A DNA stretch of 64,000 bases, from assembly GCA_036924085.1 (NCBI GenBank), contig JAVGWX010000009.1:63712512-63776511 (forward strand), in the 5' to 3' direction. Below the pieces are notes generated by a model. It was not told the DNA's origin. It was given only the letters and a program-made list of their open reading frames with translations, and did no database searches. Below, in pieces: positions 42,888-51,350 of this stretch. A program made the translations under genes and the position numbers. The first letter of the stretch is position 1. Each line of letters starts with the position of its first letter. The stretch is from Ariolimax columbianus. Lineage: Eukaryota > Mollusca > Gastropoda > Stylommatophora > Arionidae.

Positions 42888-43078
42888 TTTATCCTCACTC
42901 TCTCGTCTCGTGCCACCCGATCCCAGTGGCAAGTCAAGGACAAGATTACTAGGGAGCGACTACGAGATGCAGGGGACACCACGTCAAGTACCCGTGAAAA
43001 AGATGGCGGAGTTCAGAGTCGAACCCACACCACCTGATCACGTGGCCGGCGGCTTGACCACTTCGCCACGGAATGCTT
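42888..43078 (-). mobile_element. tRNA-headed SINE
   Basis: The minus strand from about 43075 reads CCGTGGCGAAGTGGTCAAGC (A-box TGGCGAAGTGG) and about 40 nt later GTGTGGGTTCGACTCTGAAC (B-box). The body (CTTGACGTGGTGTCCCCTGC) is single-copy in the window. It directly abuts an RT relic at 43080. Confidence 0.68.
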
Positions 43079-43079
43079 C

Positions 43080-43830
43080 CACAACCATAACGGTTGATAT
43101 CAAGCTACAGGTGAAATCTCTACAAAATGTCCAACACTACACATACCTAGGATGCAAAATGACACAAGATGGAGATGCAACAAAAGAAATTGACACTAGA
43201 ATTGCTTTGGCGGCGTGCGCCTTTAATCAGCTCACCAACATCTGGAAATCAACGACACTGAGCAAACATACTAAGCTCAGACTATTCAACTCAGTCGTAA
43301 TATCAGTCCTGACATATGGATGTGAAAGCCGGAAGACAACAAAAGCACTGGAAAACAAATTAAGTATCTTTGAAAATCAATGTTTCAGAAAATTATTGAA
43401 TATACACTGGGACCAATTCCTATCTAATGACTCGATAAGAACAGAGACAAATCAACTATACGATAGGACCAGGCATACCTAATGACTCGATAAGAACAGA
43501 GACAAATCAACTATACGATAGGACCAGACATAACTAATGACTCGATAAGAACAGAGACAAATCAAATTTACGTGTCGACCGTCATCAGGAAAAGAACGAT
43601 GGACATACATCGGACTTGTCCTTAGAATGAACAACAACCGTCTTCCATTGTAAGCACTTGAATGGACAGAAACCACAGGACCCAAGGAACCACAGGACCC
43701 AAGGAACCACAGGACCCAAGGAACCATTCAGAAAAACAATCATCCAATAGGACTCAACCATGGCCATCTGTAGTTTAGTAGATAACCATGGCTCGACTAT
43801 GGTTCTCAGCACCATATAAGATGTAAAAAC
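43080..43830 (+). pseudogene. LINE RT C-terminal half with internal duplications
   Basis: Open from 43080 to 43482: LQNVQHYTYLGCKMTQDGDA, TRIALAACAFNQLTNIWKST, LFNSVVISVLTYGCES and NQCFRKLLNIHWDQFLSND (RT thumb). A 55-bp block is repeated about 2.5 times at 43425-43570 and breaks the frame. Beyond it, RRWTYIGLVLRMNNNRLP, ALEWTETTGPKEPQDPRN and IQKNNHPIGLNHGHL match the RMxxxRxPxxALxWxxxGxRxxGRPxxxWRRxIxxE connection. A 17-bp unit (CCACAGGACCCAAGGAA) is tripled there. Confidence 0.78.
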
Positions 43831-44172
43831 AGGACGTCACACCGTTCCAACTGCAGATCATATGTTTCTGCCTTATGCACCATATTTGGCACGCAAAGAA
43901 CATAGATAGAAAGATAGATAGATTCTAGCATTGGTATATTATTTTGCATCTGTTCAGCTTATAGGAACAGTCGTTGGTAAAGTCCAGATCATCAAGTGTT
44001 ATCAATGTCCCCGAATTCCATCCTTGTTGGCTAATGTTGTCTTCATAATATTACTAATAGCAAGTAGAAATTGGAATGGTGATAAGAGACATCCCTGTCG
44101 CATACCAGTTCTTATCTCAAAGGACTCAGAGAGCTTGCCTTAGTGTTTTTGTTGAATGCGAACAACACGTGT
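43831..44172. other. Stretch without a recognised gene
   Basis: Within it, 44030-44140 on the minus strand resembles the GMRQGC region of an RT (complement of GGTGATAAGAGACATCCCTG), but not well enough for a call. No gene. Confidence 0.35.
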
Positions 44173-44175
44173 AAG

Positions 44176-44562
44176 TAGGATTACTCTTTCGTGCTACCAG
44201 AAAAAGGCGTTAAGTCGCGGGTTGTCGTAAGTTTCCTCACATCCCGAGCGTGTCGCTCACCACTATGGGGATCACGTCGATCCCTCACCTCGTTAGCCAT
44301 GCTATCATGAAAACAGCCCGTTTCCAGGAAGGGCTGTGAGGAAGCCGAGGTGAGGGTCTTGGTCAGTATATTTTGCCTGACCCTGACTACCATGTCTGAC
44401 GAGTATGTTGTGCCTGACCCTGACTACCATGTCTGATGAGTATGTTGTGCCTGACCCTGACTACCATGTCTGATGAGTATGTTGTGCCTGATCCTGACTA
44501 CCATGTATGATGAGTATGTTGTGCCTGGCCAGACCTTAGTCATCCTTCCCGGCCCTAGGGTA
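44176..44562 (+). mobile_element. Repeat C copy with 37-bp array
   Basis: Head ATTACTCTTTCGTGCTACC, GGCGTTAAGTCGCGGGTTGT and CTCACATCCCGAGCGTG; body AACAGCCCGTTTCCAGGAAG and GGAAGCCGAGGTGAGGGTCT. Then about five 37-bp units (GAGTATGTTGTGCCTGACCC plus TGACTACCATGTCTGAT) at 44364-44535 and the end GGCCAGACCTTAGTCATCC. Confidence 0.86.
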
Positions 44563-44577
44563 GAACTATACATTGCA

Positions 44578-44792
44578 TATCTTATCTTCTTCTTCTTCCT
44601 TTGTCCTACTGCCGTTGCCATTCGGCATCGCAGAGAGGCGGGATGCGTGAATGATTTTTTGTTTAGCGTATCTTATTGGTTTAATACATTATGTTAGTCA
44701 ACTTTAGTGGACTTCATACTGCCTGCGAAACTCCCAAAGTGATTTGTCTTCTATGCTGTCAAATGTTTTTTAGTACTCCCCAAATCCGATAT
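44578..44792 (-). pseudogene. LINE-F relic, downstream half (host of the chimera)
   Basis: The minus strand from 44792 encodes TFDSIEDKSLWEFRRQYEV, the RT motif A region (consensus AFDSIDRxSLWxLLRxYGIP) with an upstream stop. From 44655 to 44578 comes the extreme 3' end of LINE-F (CATCCCGCCTCTCTGCGATG, GGACAAAGGAAGAAGAAG), as at 29280-29330, so the middle of the element is deleted. Its upstream half is on the far side of the composite, at 50696-50900. Confidence 0.78.
44781..44792. repeat. Target-site duplication of the chimera, left copy
   Basis: CAAATCCGATAT, matching CAAATTCGATAT at 50696-50707 in 11 of 12 positions. It directly abuts the complement of the (GAA)n tail. Confidence 0.8.
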
Positions 44793-44833
44793 CTTCTTCT
44801 TCTTCTTCATCGTACGCAGTCAGACAGTAACCA

Positions 44834-47414
44834 TTATTTTTCGAAAAAAGGGGCGGTCATCCTGAGGCTGTCGACACTGCCATAGAAGTTGTCTTGTAGT
44901 CCCACTGGTGATGGCCACATCTGCTCTCTCTGATCCTCGTATGTCGAGCAGTTCTGCAGCAGATGCTCAGCGGTCATTTTACCGGTACCGCACGGGCATT
45001 CGTCGGTACCACCTATCTTCAATTTGTTGAATAGGTGGTACCTCAGTCTATTGTTGCTAGTGCGAAGTCTGAAGACAACGACCTGCTCTCGTCTGTTCAA
45101 CTGGTAATAGGCATCGTTTTTGGTGTAGCCGGTATGTTCAGTTTCCCATTTGGTCATGTATCTGGCTTTAATAAGCCGTTTTGACTCTTCGTACGTCATT
45201 CTGGTATATGTTTGTGGTAGTCTTGCACCTTCTTTTGCCAGTCTGTCTGCCTCCTCGTTGCCTTGGATGTTGCAGTGTGATGGGACCCACTGTACCACTA
45301 CCCTTTTTGGTTCGGACTACAGGCATAGTTGACAGAGTACTGCTCTTAAGTCATTAAGCTCAGTGTTTTTCTGGCTTTTTAGCGCTGTGACTACGGCGAG
45401 AGCATCTGTAAGCAGGACTGTACGGCTTTCATTTTCTTTATGTGTCACCATTTCTTCCACTGCCGCCCTCAGTGCCTCTGCCTCCGCTCTGAAATTGCTT
45501 ATGTACTTACCAGTAGCGAATGACAGTGCTATTTTTCTGCCATTTGGTAGGTTCAGGAATGCTCCTGCCCCTCCGTTCTGTGTAGTGTTTGTTACAGAAC
45601 CGTCGGTGTATGCATGCGTCCAGTCCATGCTTGGGTAGTTTTTCGATATAAAGCTTAGTGTAATATCTCTCCTTTCTTTTTCAGTCTGGCAGTTTTTCTT
45701 TCCAATACCTGGTATATTTTCTACCACCTCTGGAAATATATCCTGCCTCCAGTTAGGTTTTCGTGCAGTAGTGATGGGCTTTGGTGTTGTTAGTGCGTCT
45801 ATGGGATCTTCGTGCATCTTTGCTTTGGCTATTTCTACAAAGTTTCTTCGCTATAGTTTCCCATTTCCCAAATTGTTTAGTCTCTGGTGCATTGGGTGGT
45901 CAGTCAGTCTTCGGAGTTTCTCTGACTGCAGCTGGGCTCTGCAGTCTCTTTTATCGGTCATGGGTTGCAGCTTTGTAACCTTTTCAAGTTCTACAATTGG
46001 CGTTGACTTCATGCCTCCAGTTATAACTCTCATGGCTTGATTTTGAAGTTTGTTAACTTTATCGAAGTTCGCCTTTGCTGCTGTTGTCCATGACACAATG
46101 CCATACTCGAAAACTGGTCTCACTCTTCCAGTGTACAGTTTCTTTAGTATACTTTCGTCTGCTCCCCAGCGTGTGCCAGCAAGTTTCCTCGTGATTGCCA
46201 TTCTTTTTCTGGCTCTCATTCGGTTTCTATCGATCTGACTTTTCCATGCCATGCGCCGATCAAATGTGACTCCCAGATAGTTTGGGTTGTCGTTTGGCTG
46301 CAGGAATTTGCCATTTAGACTTAATTTGGTATTTTGGGGCTTGATTGAAAGCGAAAATTTGTACATGTGGTTTTCTCCTCGTTTATTTTGACCAGCCATG
46401 AGTTCGCCCACTCTTCCAGCGATGTTAGGGCCTGCTGCATCCGATTTCTTGCTATGGTGAGATTCTTTTCAGAGGTCCACATAGCCAGATCGTCTGCAAA
46501 CATTGAGCTATGGACTCTTCTTGGTATATTCTCTGTAATGTCGTTTATATATACCAGGAAGAGTGTGGGTGACAGTACTCCCCCTTGGGGTACTCCCTGC
46601 TCGAGTGTCACCTTTTTGCTCATCTGCCCTTGTACTTGGACTCTGGCCGTTCTTTGTTTGAGGTAGTGGTTGATCCACTTGTACATTCTCCCACAAACTT
46701 CACTTCTCCTTAGCTTGACTCAAGTCCGTCTTTCCAGACTTTGTCAAATGCCTTTTCCAGGTCCACCCAAACCGCTACTGTGTGTTTCTGTGCCTGGTAG
46801 GCATCTTCTATTTCCTGGGATATGAGAATGACCTGGTCCTCAGTGGATCTGTGTTGTCTAAAGCCGGCTTGCTGTGGAATTAGTATTCGTTTTTCTTCCA
46901 GATGCCACATTAGTCTGGTGTTTATCATACGTTCCATCAGTTTGCCGACACAGCTCAGTAGGCTGATAGGCCTGTATCCATTTGGATCTGTTTTGTCCTT
47001 TCCTTTCTTTGGTACTGGTACAAGTACTGCGTCTTTCCATTCCTGGGCTACAATTCCCCTTTTCCAACTTTCGTTCAGGACCGATAGCAGTTTCCTCTTC
47101 GCTGTTTGGCCCAGCCCCATCAGCATTTCGTTTGTTATCCCGTCTTTTCCGGGAGATTTCCTTTTCTTTAGTGTTCTCATGGCCTCTTCCATTTCACACA
47201 TTGTTAATTTGGCCATCATATGCTCTTCTGGTGCCGTATTGATGTTGTCGTGCCTCTTTTGCTCTTCACTAATGTCTGTATGCCTATTTGCAGGGACCTC
47301 GATGTGGTTTGCTTTGGCATAGTGTTCTACAAAAGCGTTTTGCGGCTTTTTAGCCAGAGAGCAAGTTTTTGCCCTGCTTGATAGTAATTTGTTTGTTTGA
47401 AGGGGTTTCGTCAT
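44834..47414 (-). pseudogene. LINE-A ORF2, RT and RNase H part
   Basis: RT: GYRPISLLSCVGKLMERMIN, QQAGFRQHRSTEDQV, VWVDLEKAFDKVWKDGL, GVPQGGVLSPTLFLVYINDI, SSMFADDLAMWTSEKN (catalytic FADD intact) and NYLGVTFDRRMAWKSQID. RNase H: HAYTDGSVTNTTQNGGAGAF (D), NFRAEAEALRAAVEEM (E), LLTDALAVVTALKS (D) and QWVPSHCNIQGNEEADRLAK. C-terminal CxCG...AEHLLQNC follows. Breaks: frame changes near 47395, 46710 and 46350; in-frame TAG at 45851-45853 and at 45317-45319. The endonuclease-RT-RNase H order places it among I-superclade-like LINEs; exact clade is not determined. Confidence 0.9.
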
Positions 47415-48657
47415 TCATGGCTCTGACTAGCTGCCATAGCTTGTAACCTTCTTTGTCTAGGTTGAGGCTTTCGGTTTTGTTTTTCCAGCTCTCTCTTGCT
47501 GTTTGGTTTAGAGTGTATTTGTATTTCGCCGTGGCGGCTTTGAGGGCGATATTTGCCTCCATAGATTGTTCTCGCTCTGCCATGTTCCTAGCATTTGTGA
47601 CTGCATCTTCCGCTTTCTGCAACTCATCATTCCAATAGAGCTTATAGTTTTTCCTAGCCCCTCTTGGGATGGTTTCAGTGGCGGCTTGCATTATTGCCTT
47701 GCTTAGGCTTTCCACCATGGGCTTCATTTTGTTGTTTCGCGTGTTGATGGTTTCACACAGCCCCTCTGTCAGGATTGCAAATCTGTCCCAGTCGGCTCGT
47801 TTGTAATTCCAACGTGGGAGCGGTTTTGTTTCCTGTCGGCCTACTTCCATATCAATGTCTAGCCTGATCGGCCTGTGGTCGCTACCTGCCAGTTGGTTTA
47901 GCACCTGGCGGTCAATTTTATGGGGTATGTCCTGTGTGGAGAAGGCCAAATCTGGAGTCGAGGTGGTATGCCATGTTCTAGAATAGAAACTAGGGCTATC
48001 CTCCGGCCTATTGATTAGGGAGAGATTTGTGTCTATCTCCCAATCTTCCACTTCGTCACCCCTGCTGTCTGTGTCCGAGTATCCCCATCTCTCTGAGTGG
48101 CTGTTGAAGTCTCCAACTACTATGCAGTTGGAGTCTTTGACGTCCATACTCGAGAGCGATAGGTCTTTATTTGGTGGTCCGTACAGATTGAAAATGCGGA
48201 GCTTCGTCTCTTGAGCCATTATGTCAACTCCTACAATTTCTGCTTGTCCGGTGTGATTGACAGATACCGCGCTACTCGGTATGCAGTTTCGGGTCAGTAT
48301 CAGGACCCCTTCATTGTGACCTTCTCTATCGAGACGGAAGGTCTGGTATCCTCTGATTGAGAATTTATGGTTATTGTTGAGGTGCGTTTCCTGGATACAT
48401 GCCACGTCAATCTTACCTTCATGCAGGTGATGTGTTAGGGAAAGCTTTTTGTTAACGACACCCTCCGCATTCCACTGTAGTATTTTGAGAGTCTTGAGTT
48501 TTTGGTCAATAAGAGTTGCCCCATAGCCATGTGCCTTGACTCCACGACACATGGGTGGGTGAACACCAGTAGTCAAGGGTGGGCCCCTTCGAGGCGTGAG
48601 TACTGTCATCATACTGCGATTTACACACTGTTTCGTTAGGCTTGTGGCCCCGTGCAT
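47350..48657 (-). CDS. LINE-A ORF2, endonuclease part (open, 435 codons)
   Basis: An APE-type endonuclease in one open frame: KTLKILQWNAEGVVNKKLS (N), IDVACIQETHL (E of QET), GVLILTRN, IFNLYGPPN (Y), CIVVGDFNSHSERWGY (D and N of GDFN), STPDLAFS and LAGSDHRPIRLDI (D and H of SDH). All expected catalytic residues are visible. The start at 48657 is only the first Met; the true translation start may be different. The C-terminal part is a linker to the RT, reached through a frameshift near 47395, so the full protein cannot be made from this copy. In complete elements it nicks target DNA for target-primed reverse transcription. Confidence 0.85.
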   Translation of the reverse strand: MHGATSLTKQCVNRSMMTVLTPRRGPPLTTGVHPPMCRGVKAHGYGATLIDQKLKTLKILQWNAEGVVNKKLSLTHHLHEGKIDVACIQETHLNNNHKFSIRGYQTFRLDREGHNEGVLILTRNCIPSSAVSVNHTGQAEIVGVDIMAQETKLRIFNLYGPPNKDLSLSSMDVKDSNCIVVGDFNSHSERWGYSDTDSRGDEVEDWEIDTNLSLINRPEDSPSFYSRTWHTTSTPDLAFSTQDIPHKIDRQVLNQLAGSDHRPIRLDIDMEVGRQETKPLPRWNYKRADWDRFAILTEGLCETINTRNNKMKPMVESLSKAIMQAATETIPRGARKNYKLYWNDELQKAEDAVTNARNMAEREQSMEANIALKAATAKYKYTLNQTARESWKNKTESLNLDKEGYKLWQLVRAMNDETPSNKQITIKQGKNLLSG

Positions 48658-49269
48658 CCGATTTCAACAGGCGTTTCTGTAGGGATGCCCTCCTTAGCCT
48701 TTGACTGTCCTCAGCATATCTGCAAGGCAGCAGTTGTTTGTGATCAGAGTTGTCTTTCTTATGGAAGTTGTCTTACCAGACTAACGAGTCTTCACTACTC
48801 GTGTCTATAGGGTGCGGTGATGATATTTGAGATGATATATGATATGGACTGGTTTACCCGGAAGAGAGGCAGTCCAGTGTGTCTGTATCCCAGGATCGTC
48901 ACGTCCTGCCAGAAACGTAGCATTTGCATGTGAGTGGGGTATCTCTTTGCTCCCTTTATTTTCTTGGCTTCTATGCAGGAATGGTACGCCTAGCATTCCC
49001 CGCCACCTGGGATATTGACACAGTGGGGCAGGTGTGCAATGTTCGATAGTCTGCATCTCTTCTGCGTCCATTGGTATGGCTGATAGCGTGCAGAGGTAGA
49101 GATCGAAGCAGAAGTGCATTTAACCAGGGGACAAGCCTGGTAATGTCACGGAGATGTTCGCCTGGTTTGCAGACATATCTCGTGGTCAAGGAATGAGTCT
49201 CGACAGTTCACAGTGAGGTGGCTGCTCTACTGTTTTCGACACCCCGACCAAGAACTAAGTCTTATGTTG
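48658..49269 (-). other. LINE-A upstream part, fused to 18S
   Basis: 612 bp between the 18S breakpoint and the endonuclease frame. A 104-codon open stretch (48805-49119 minus) shows no CCHC knuckle or other ORF1 feature. So the copy either has a 5' UTR but no ORF1 here, or was 5'-truncated before fusion. No second copy is in the window for comparison. Confidence 0.6.
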
Positions 49270-50036
49270 CAGGCCGAGGCCTGCTTTGAACACTCTAATT
49301 TTTTCAAAGTAAACACACCGGCCACCCAGGACGCTCAGTAAGAGCACCCGTGGGAGAGAGCCGGCAGACGGTAGGGCAGGAGACAACGGGCAGTGAACCG
49401 GCGCGAGCCAGACCGCTCGCCTGCGCCTGAGATCCAACTACAAGCTTTTTAACTGCAACAACTTTAATATACACTATTGGAGCTGGAATTACCGCGGCTG
49501 CTGGCACCAGACTTGCCCTCCAATAGAACCTCGTTAAAGGGTTTAAAGTGTACTCATTCCAATTACGGGGCCTCGAAAGAGTCCCGTATTGTTATTTTTC
49601 GTCACTACCTTCCCGTGCCGGGAGTGGGTAAGTTGCGCCCCTGCTGCCTTCCTTGGATGTTACAAACATGGTAGGCATGTCACGTACCATCGACATTTGA
49701 TAGGGCAGACATTTGAAAGATGCGTCGCCGGCACATGAGGCCATGCGATCAGCACAAAGTTATCCAGAGTCACCAGTGGGGACGCCGCAACCCCGCGAGG
49801 GGAAACGATGATTGGTTTTGAACTAATAAAAGCGCTCTTTCCGCGAGGGTCGGAGCTTGGTAAGCATGTATTAGCTCTAGAATTGCCACAGTTATCCAAG
49901 TAGGATCGTGTCATCTAAGGAACCTCGACTGATTTAATGAGCCATTCGCGGTTTCACCGTGAGACAGTGTGAACTTAGACATGCATGGCTTAATGTTTGA
50001 GACAAGCATATGACTACTGGCAGGATCAACCAGATA
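49270..50036 (-). rRNA. 18S rRNA, 5' part only (about 767 nt)
   Basis: The minus strand starts TATCTGGTTGATCCTGCCAG, the canonical 18S 5' end, and continues with AGTCATATGCTTGTCTCAA. Also seen in complement are CAGCAGCCGCGGTAATTCC, the 530-loop region, and the run TTTACTTTGAAAAAATTAGA to GTTCAAAGCAGGCC. The match stops after GGCCTG at 49270, about 40% into a normal 18S gene, and LINE-A sequence follows. The V4-type variable segment (49290-49430) fits a mollusc by general appearance. It cannot give a functional 18S because about 60% of the gene is missing and it is not followed by ITS1 or 28S. Confidence 0.93.
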
Positions 50037-50695
50037 TCTGTCGGAGACGTACGTACCGCACACACCGGTCGGCTGAGGACGGATGTGTAAAAAGCCTCCT
50101 GGGACGGCCGCAGGGACCGACTGACGAACGGACGGATGGTTGTTCCCCCCCCCCCGTCCCTCACTCCGTCGACCTAGGACCACCTGACAGGGGCCCCTAC
50201 ACACACCAGACGACCGACCGACGAGGCTCGCTCGAGGAGGGATGGCAGCGCTCTGTGCAGAACGGATCCCAACGACCCCGGCGATGAATTTCACTGGGAC
50301 TAGATACAATTTGGCCTGCCGGCCTGCCGGCCTGCCCTTCTCCCAAGGGTTGGTCCCCGGGAGAACACAGGGCCTTCAGGCACGATTCCTGCTTTGCATT
50401 TGCCGGTCACAAGCTCTTTGCGAGAGTCTGACTACCAGCGAGAAGCGAACTGTCGAGCTTTGCTATAAGCCTTAGATAAATCACCACCGACTGAAAACGT
50501 TTCTCGATACGGACCAGAGCAGCGCACCTCGGCGGAGGAGACGCCAAAAAAAAAACCGCATCCCGATTCCTCTACGGAGAAAGGCGAGCAAGCGTTTTCG
50601 GCAAGCTCGCGCTATCGCTCTGCCTGGCGGGACTGAGATCGCTTTACGAACACTGGCTGAGATTGAATCGCGGCGGCGAGACAACTACCCCAGAT
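50037..50695 (-). other. 5' external transcribed spacer (pre-rRNA leader)
   Basis: GC-rich sequence (CGGCCGGCCTGCCGGCCTGC-like near 50320, poly-G run complement at 50146-50155) directly upstream of the 18S 5' end on the same strand, unlike the AT-rich surroundings. It ends exactly where the 12-bp direct repeat begins. Position and composition support 5'ETS; its start at 50695 may be at or near the Pol I start site. Confidence 0.75.
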
Positions 50696-50707
50696 CAAAT
50701 TCGATAT
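50696..50707. repeat. Target-site duplication of the chimera, right copy
   Basis: CAAATTCGATAT, partner of CAAATCCGATAT at 44781-44792. It sits at the boundary between the GC-rich ETS and AT-rich LINE-F coding DNA. Confidence 0.8.
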
Positions 50708-50900
50708 AAAGCAGTGAAGTTCAATTTGACAATTTGTTCAACTATTATTTTGAGTGTAGGTCTATTGTCTGCACATGGCCTTAGTTGTCGAAATTTGGCC
50801 TGTTCTTGTCTGTGCTGTTTGTCTATGGTCTCTTTTAACCTTTCTAGTTTGATCCTGTTCAATAAGTTCTAAGACAATGATAATAACATTATTTCTCTAT
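50696..50900 (-). pseudogene. LINE-F relic, upstream half (host of the chimera)
   Basis: The minus translation reads LERLKETIDKQHRQEQAKFR, then PCADNRPTLKIIVEQI and KLNFTALY. This resembles the LLxRLKxxIDxxLRxEQAGFRxxRSCxDQIxTLRxIxEQxxEWxxxLYxxF block just before RT motif A. Motif A (TFDSIED) follows directly at 44792 on the other side of the composite, with a one-base frame difference. So the chimera landed inside this RT. Confidence 0.75.
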
Positions 50901-51080
50901 ATTTTGTTGTTCAGTTCAATTTCCATCTTCACATCGAATGTTGGCTATAAGGAATCTCCAATGTCCTCTGTCTCTTGCCTTGATGGTACTATTTGATACA
51001 GACTTTTCCCTGTCGATCTGTTGATGTTAATAATAATAGCTGTCCATCGTTGTCGATGAGGACCGCCGACATCATCCTTG

Positions 51081-51175
51081 TCACAAATTTCCATGTTGGG
51101 TGTGGGTGCGCATGTGGCCGAACAGGCCAATACGTGCACGAAAACATCTGCTACATATCGGGCACACGAGGTTTG
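51081..51175 (-). pseudogene. C-terminal C2H2 zinc finger of the RT-ZF LINE
   Basis: Out of frame with the RT, it reads TNLVCPICSRCFRARIGLFG followed by HMRTHTQHGNL and a stop. C-x2-C-x12-H-x3-H is a perfect C2H2 finger. Stops and a frame change separate it from the RT frame, so in this copy it cannot be part of the protein. The same finger type is seen at 14707, 10985 and 41060. Confidence 0.78.
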
Positions 51176-51350
51176 TAGAAGGTGATTGTGTTCCCGCATT
51201 TCAGAATTTCCGGGTCTCGCGTCTGCTCTGGACTTTCAAAACACGGTCGTCTTCGCCGGTAGCTACACTCAATTTGACTGCGCTTCTCCAGTCATATCTG
51301 GAGACATTCCCAGGTGTCGATGTCTATCTGGCAACTTTTCAATTAGACCT

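Larger units (their letters stand above)
44793..50695 (-). mobile_element. Chimeric retroposon: 5'ETS-18S rRNA-LINE-A
   Basis: Read on the minus strand: pre-rRNA leader (50695-50037), first ~767 nt of 18S rRNA (50036-49270), LINE-A 5' non-coding part (49269-48658), LINE-A ORF2 with endonuclease, RT and RNase H (48657-44834), and a (GAA)n tail (44815-44793). A 12-bp direct repeat flanks the entire unit, and LINE-F RT coding sequence lies immediately outside both ends in consecutive order. The rRNA part is in the same orientation as the LINE and lies 5' of it, which is what template switching or a read-through transcript predicts. ORF2 contains frameshifts and stops, so the copy is dead now. 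Confidence 0.82.

Noticed and set aside
45363..47322. Plus-strand open frames of up to 166 codons
   Set aside because: Antisense shadows of LINE-A ORF2.
49270..50036. Functional 18S rRNA gene or edge of an rDNA unit
   Set aside because: About 60% of 18S, ITS and 28S are missing; it is fused to a LINE and enclosed by a target-site duplication.
49911..50309. Open frames of 96-132 codons in the 18S/ETS region
   Set aside because: They run through rRNA and spacer sequence and have no protein motif.
44793..50695. R1/R2-type rDNA element in its normal site
   Set aside because: The 18S sequence does not resume after the LINE 3' tail, and flanking DNA is LINE-F, so this is not an insertion within an rDNA unit.
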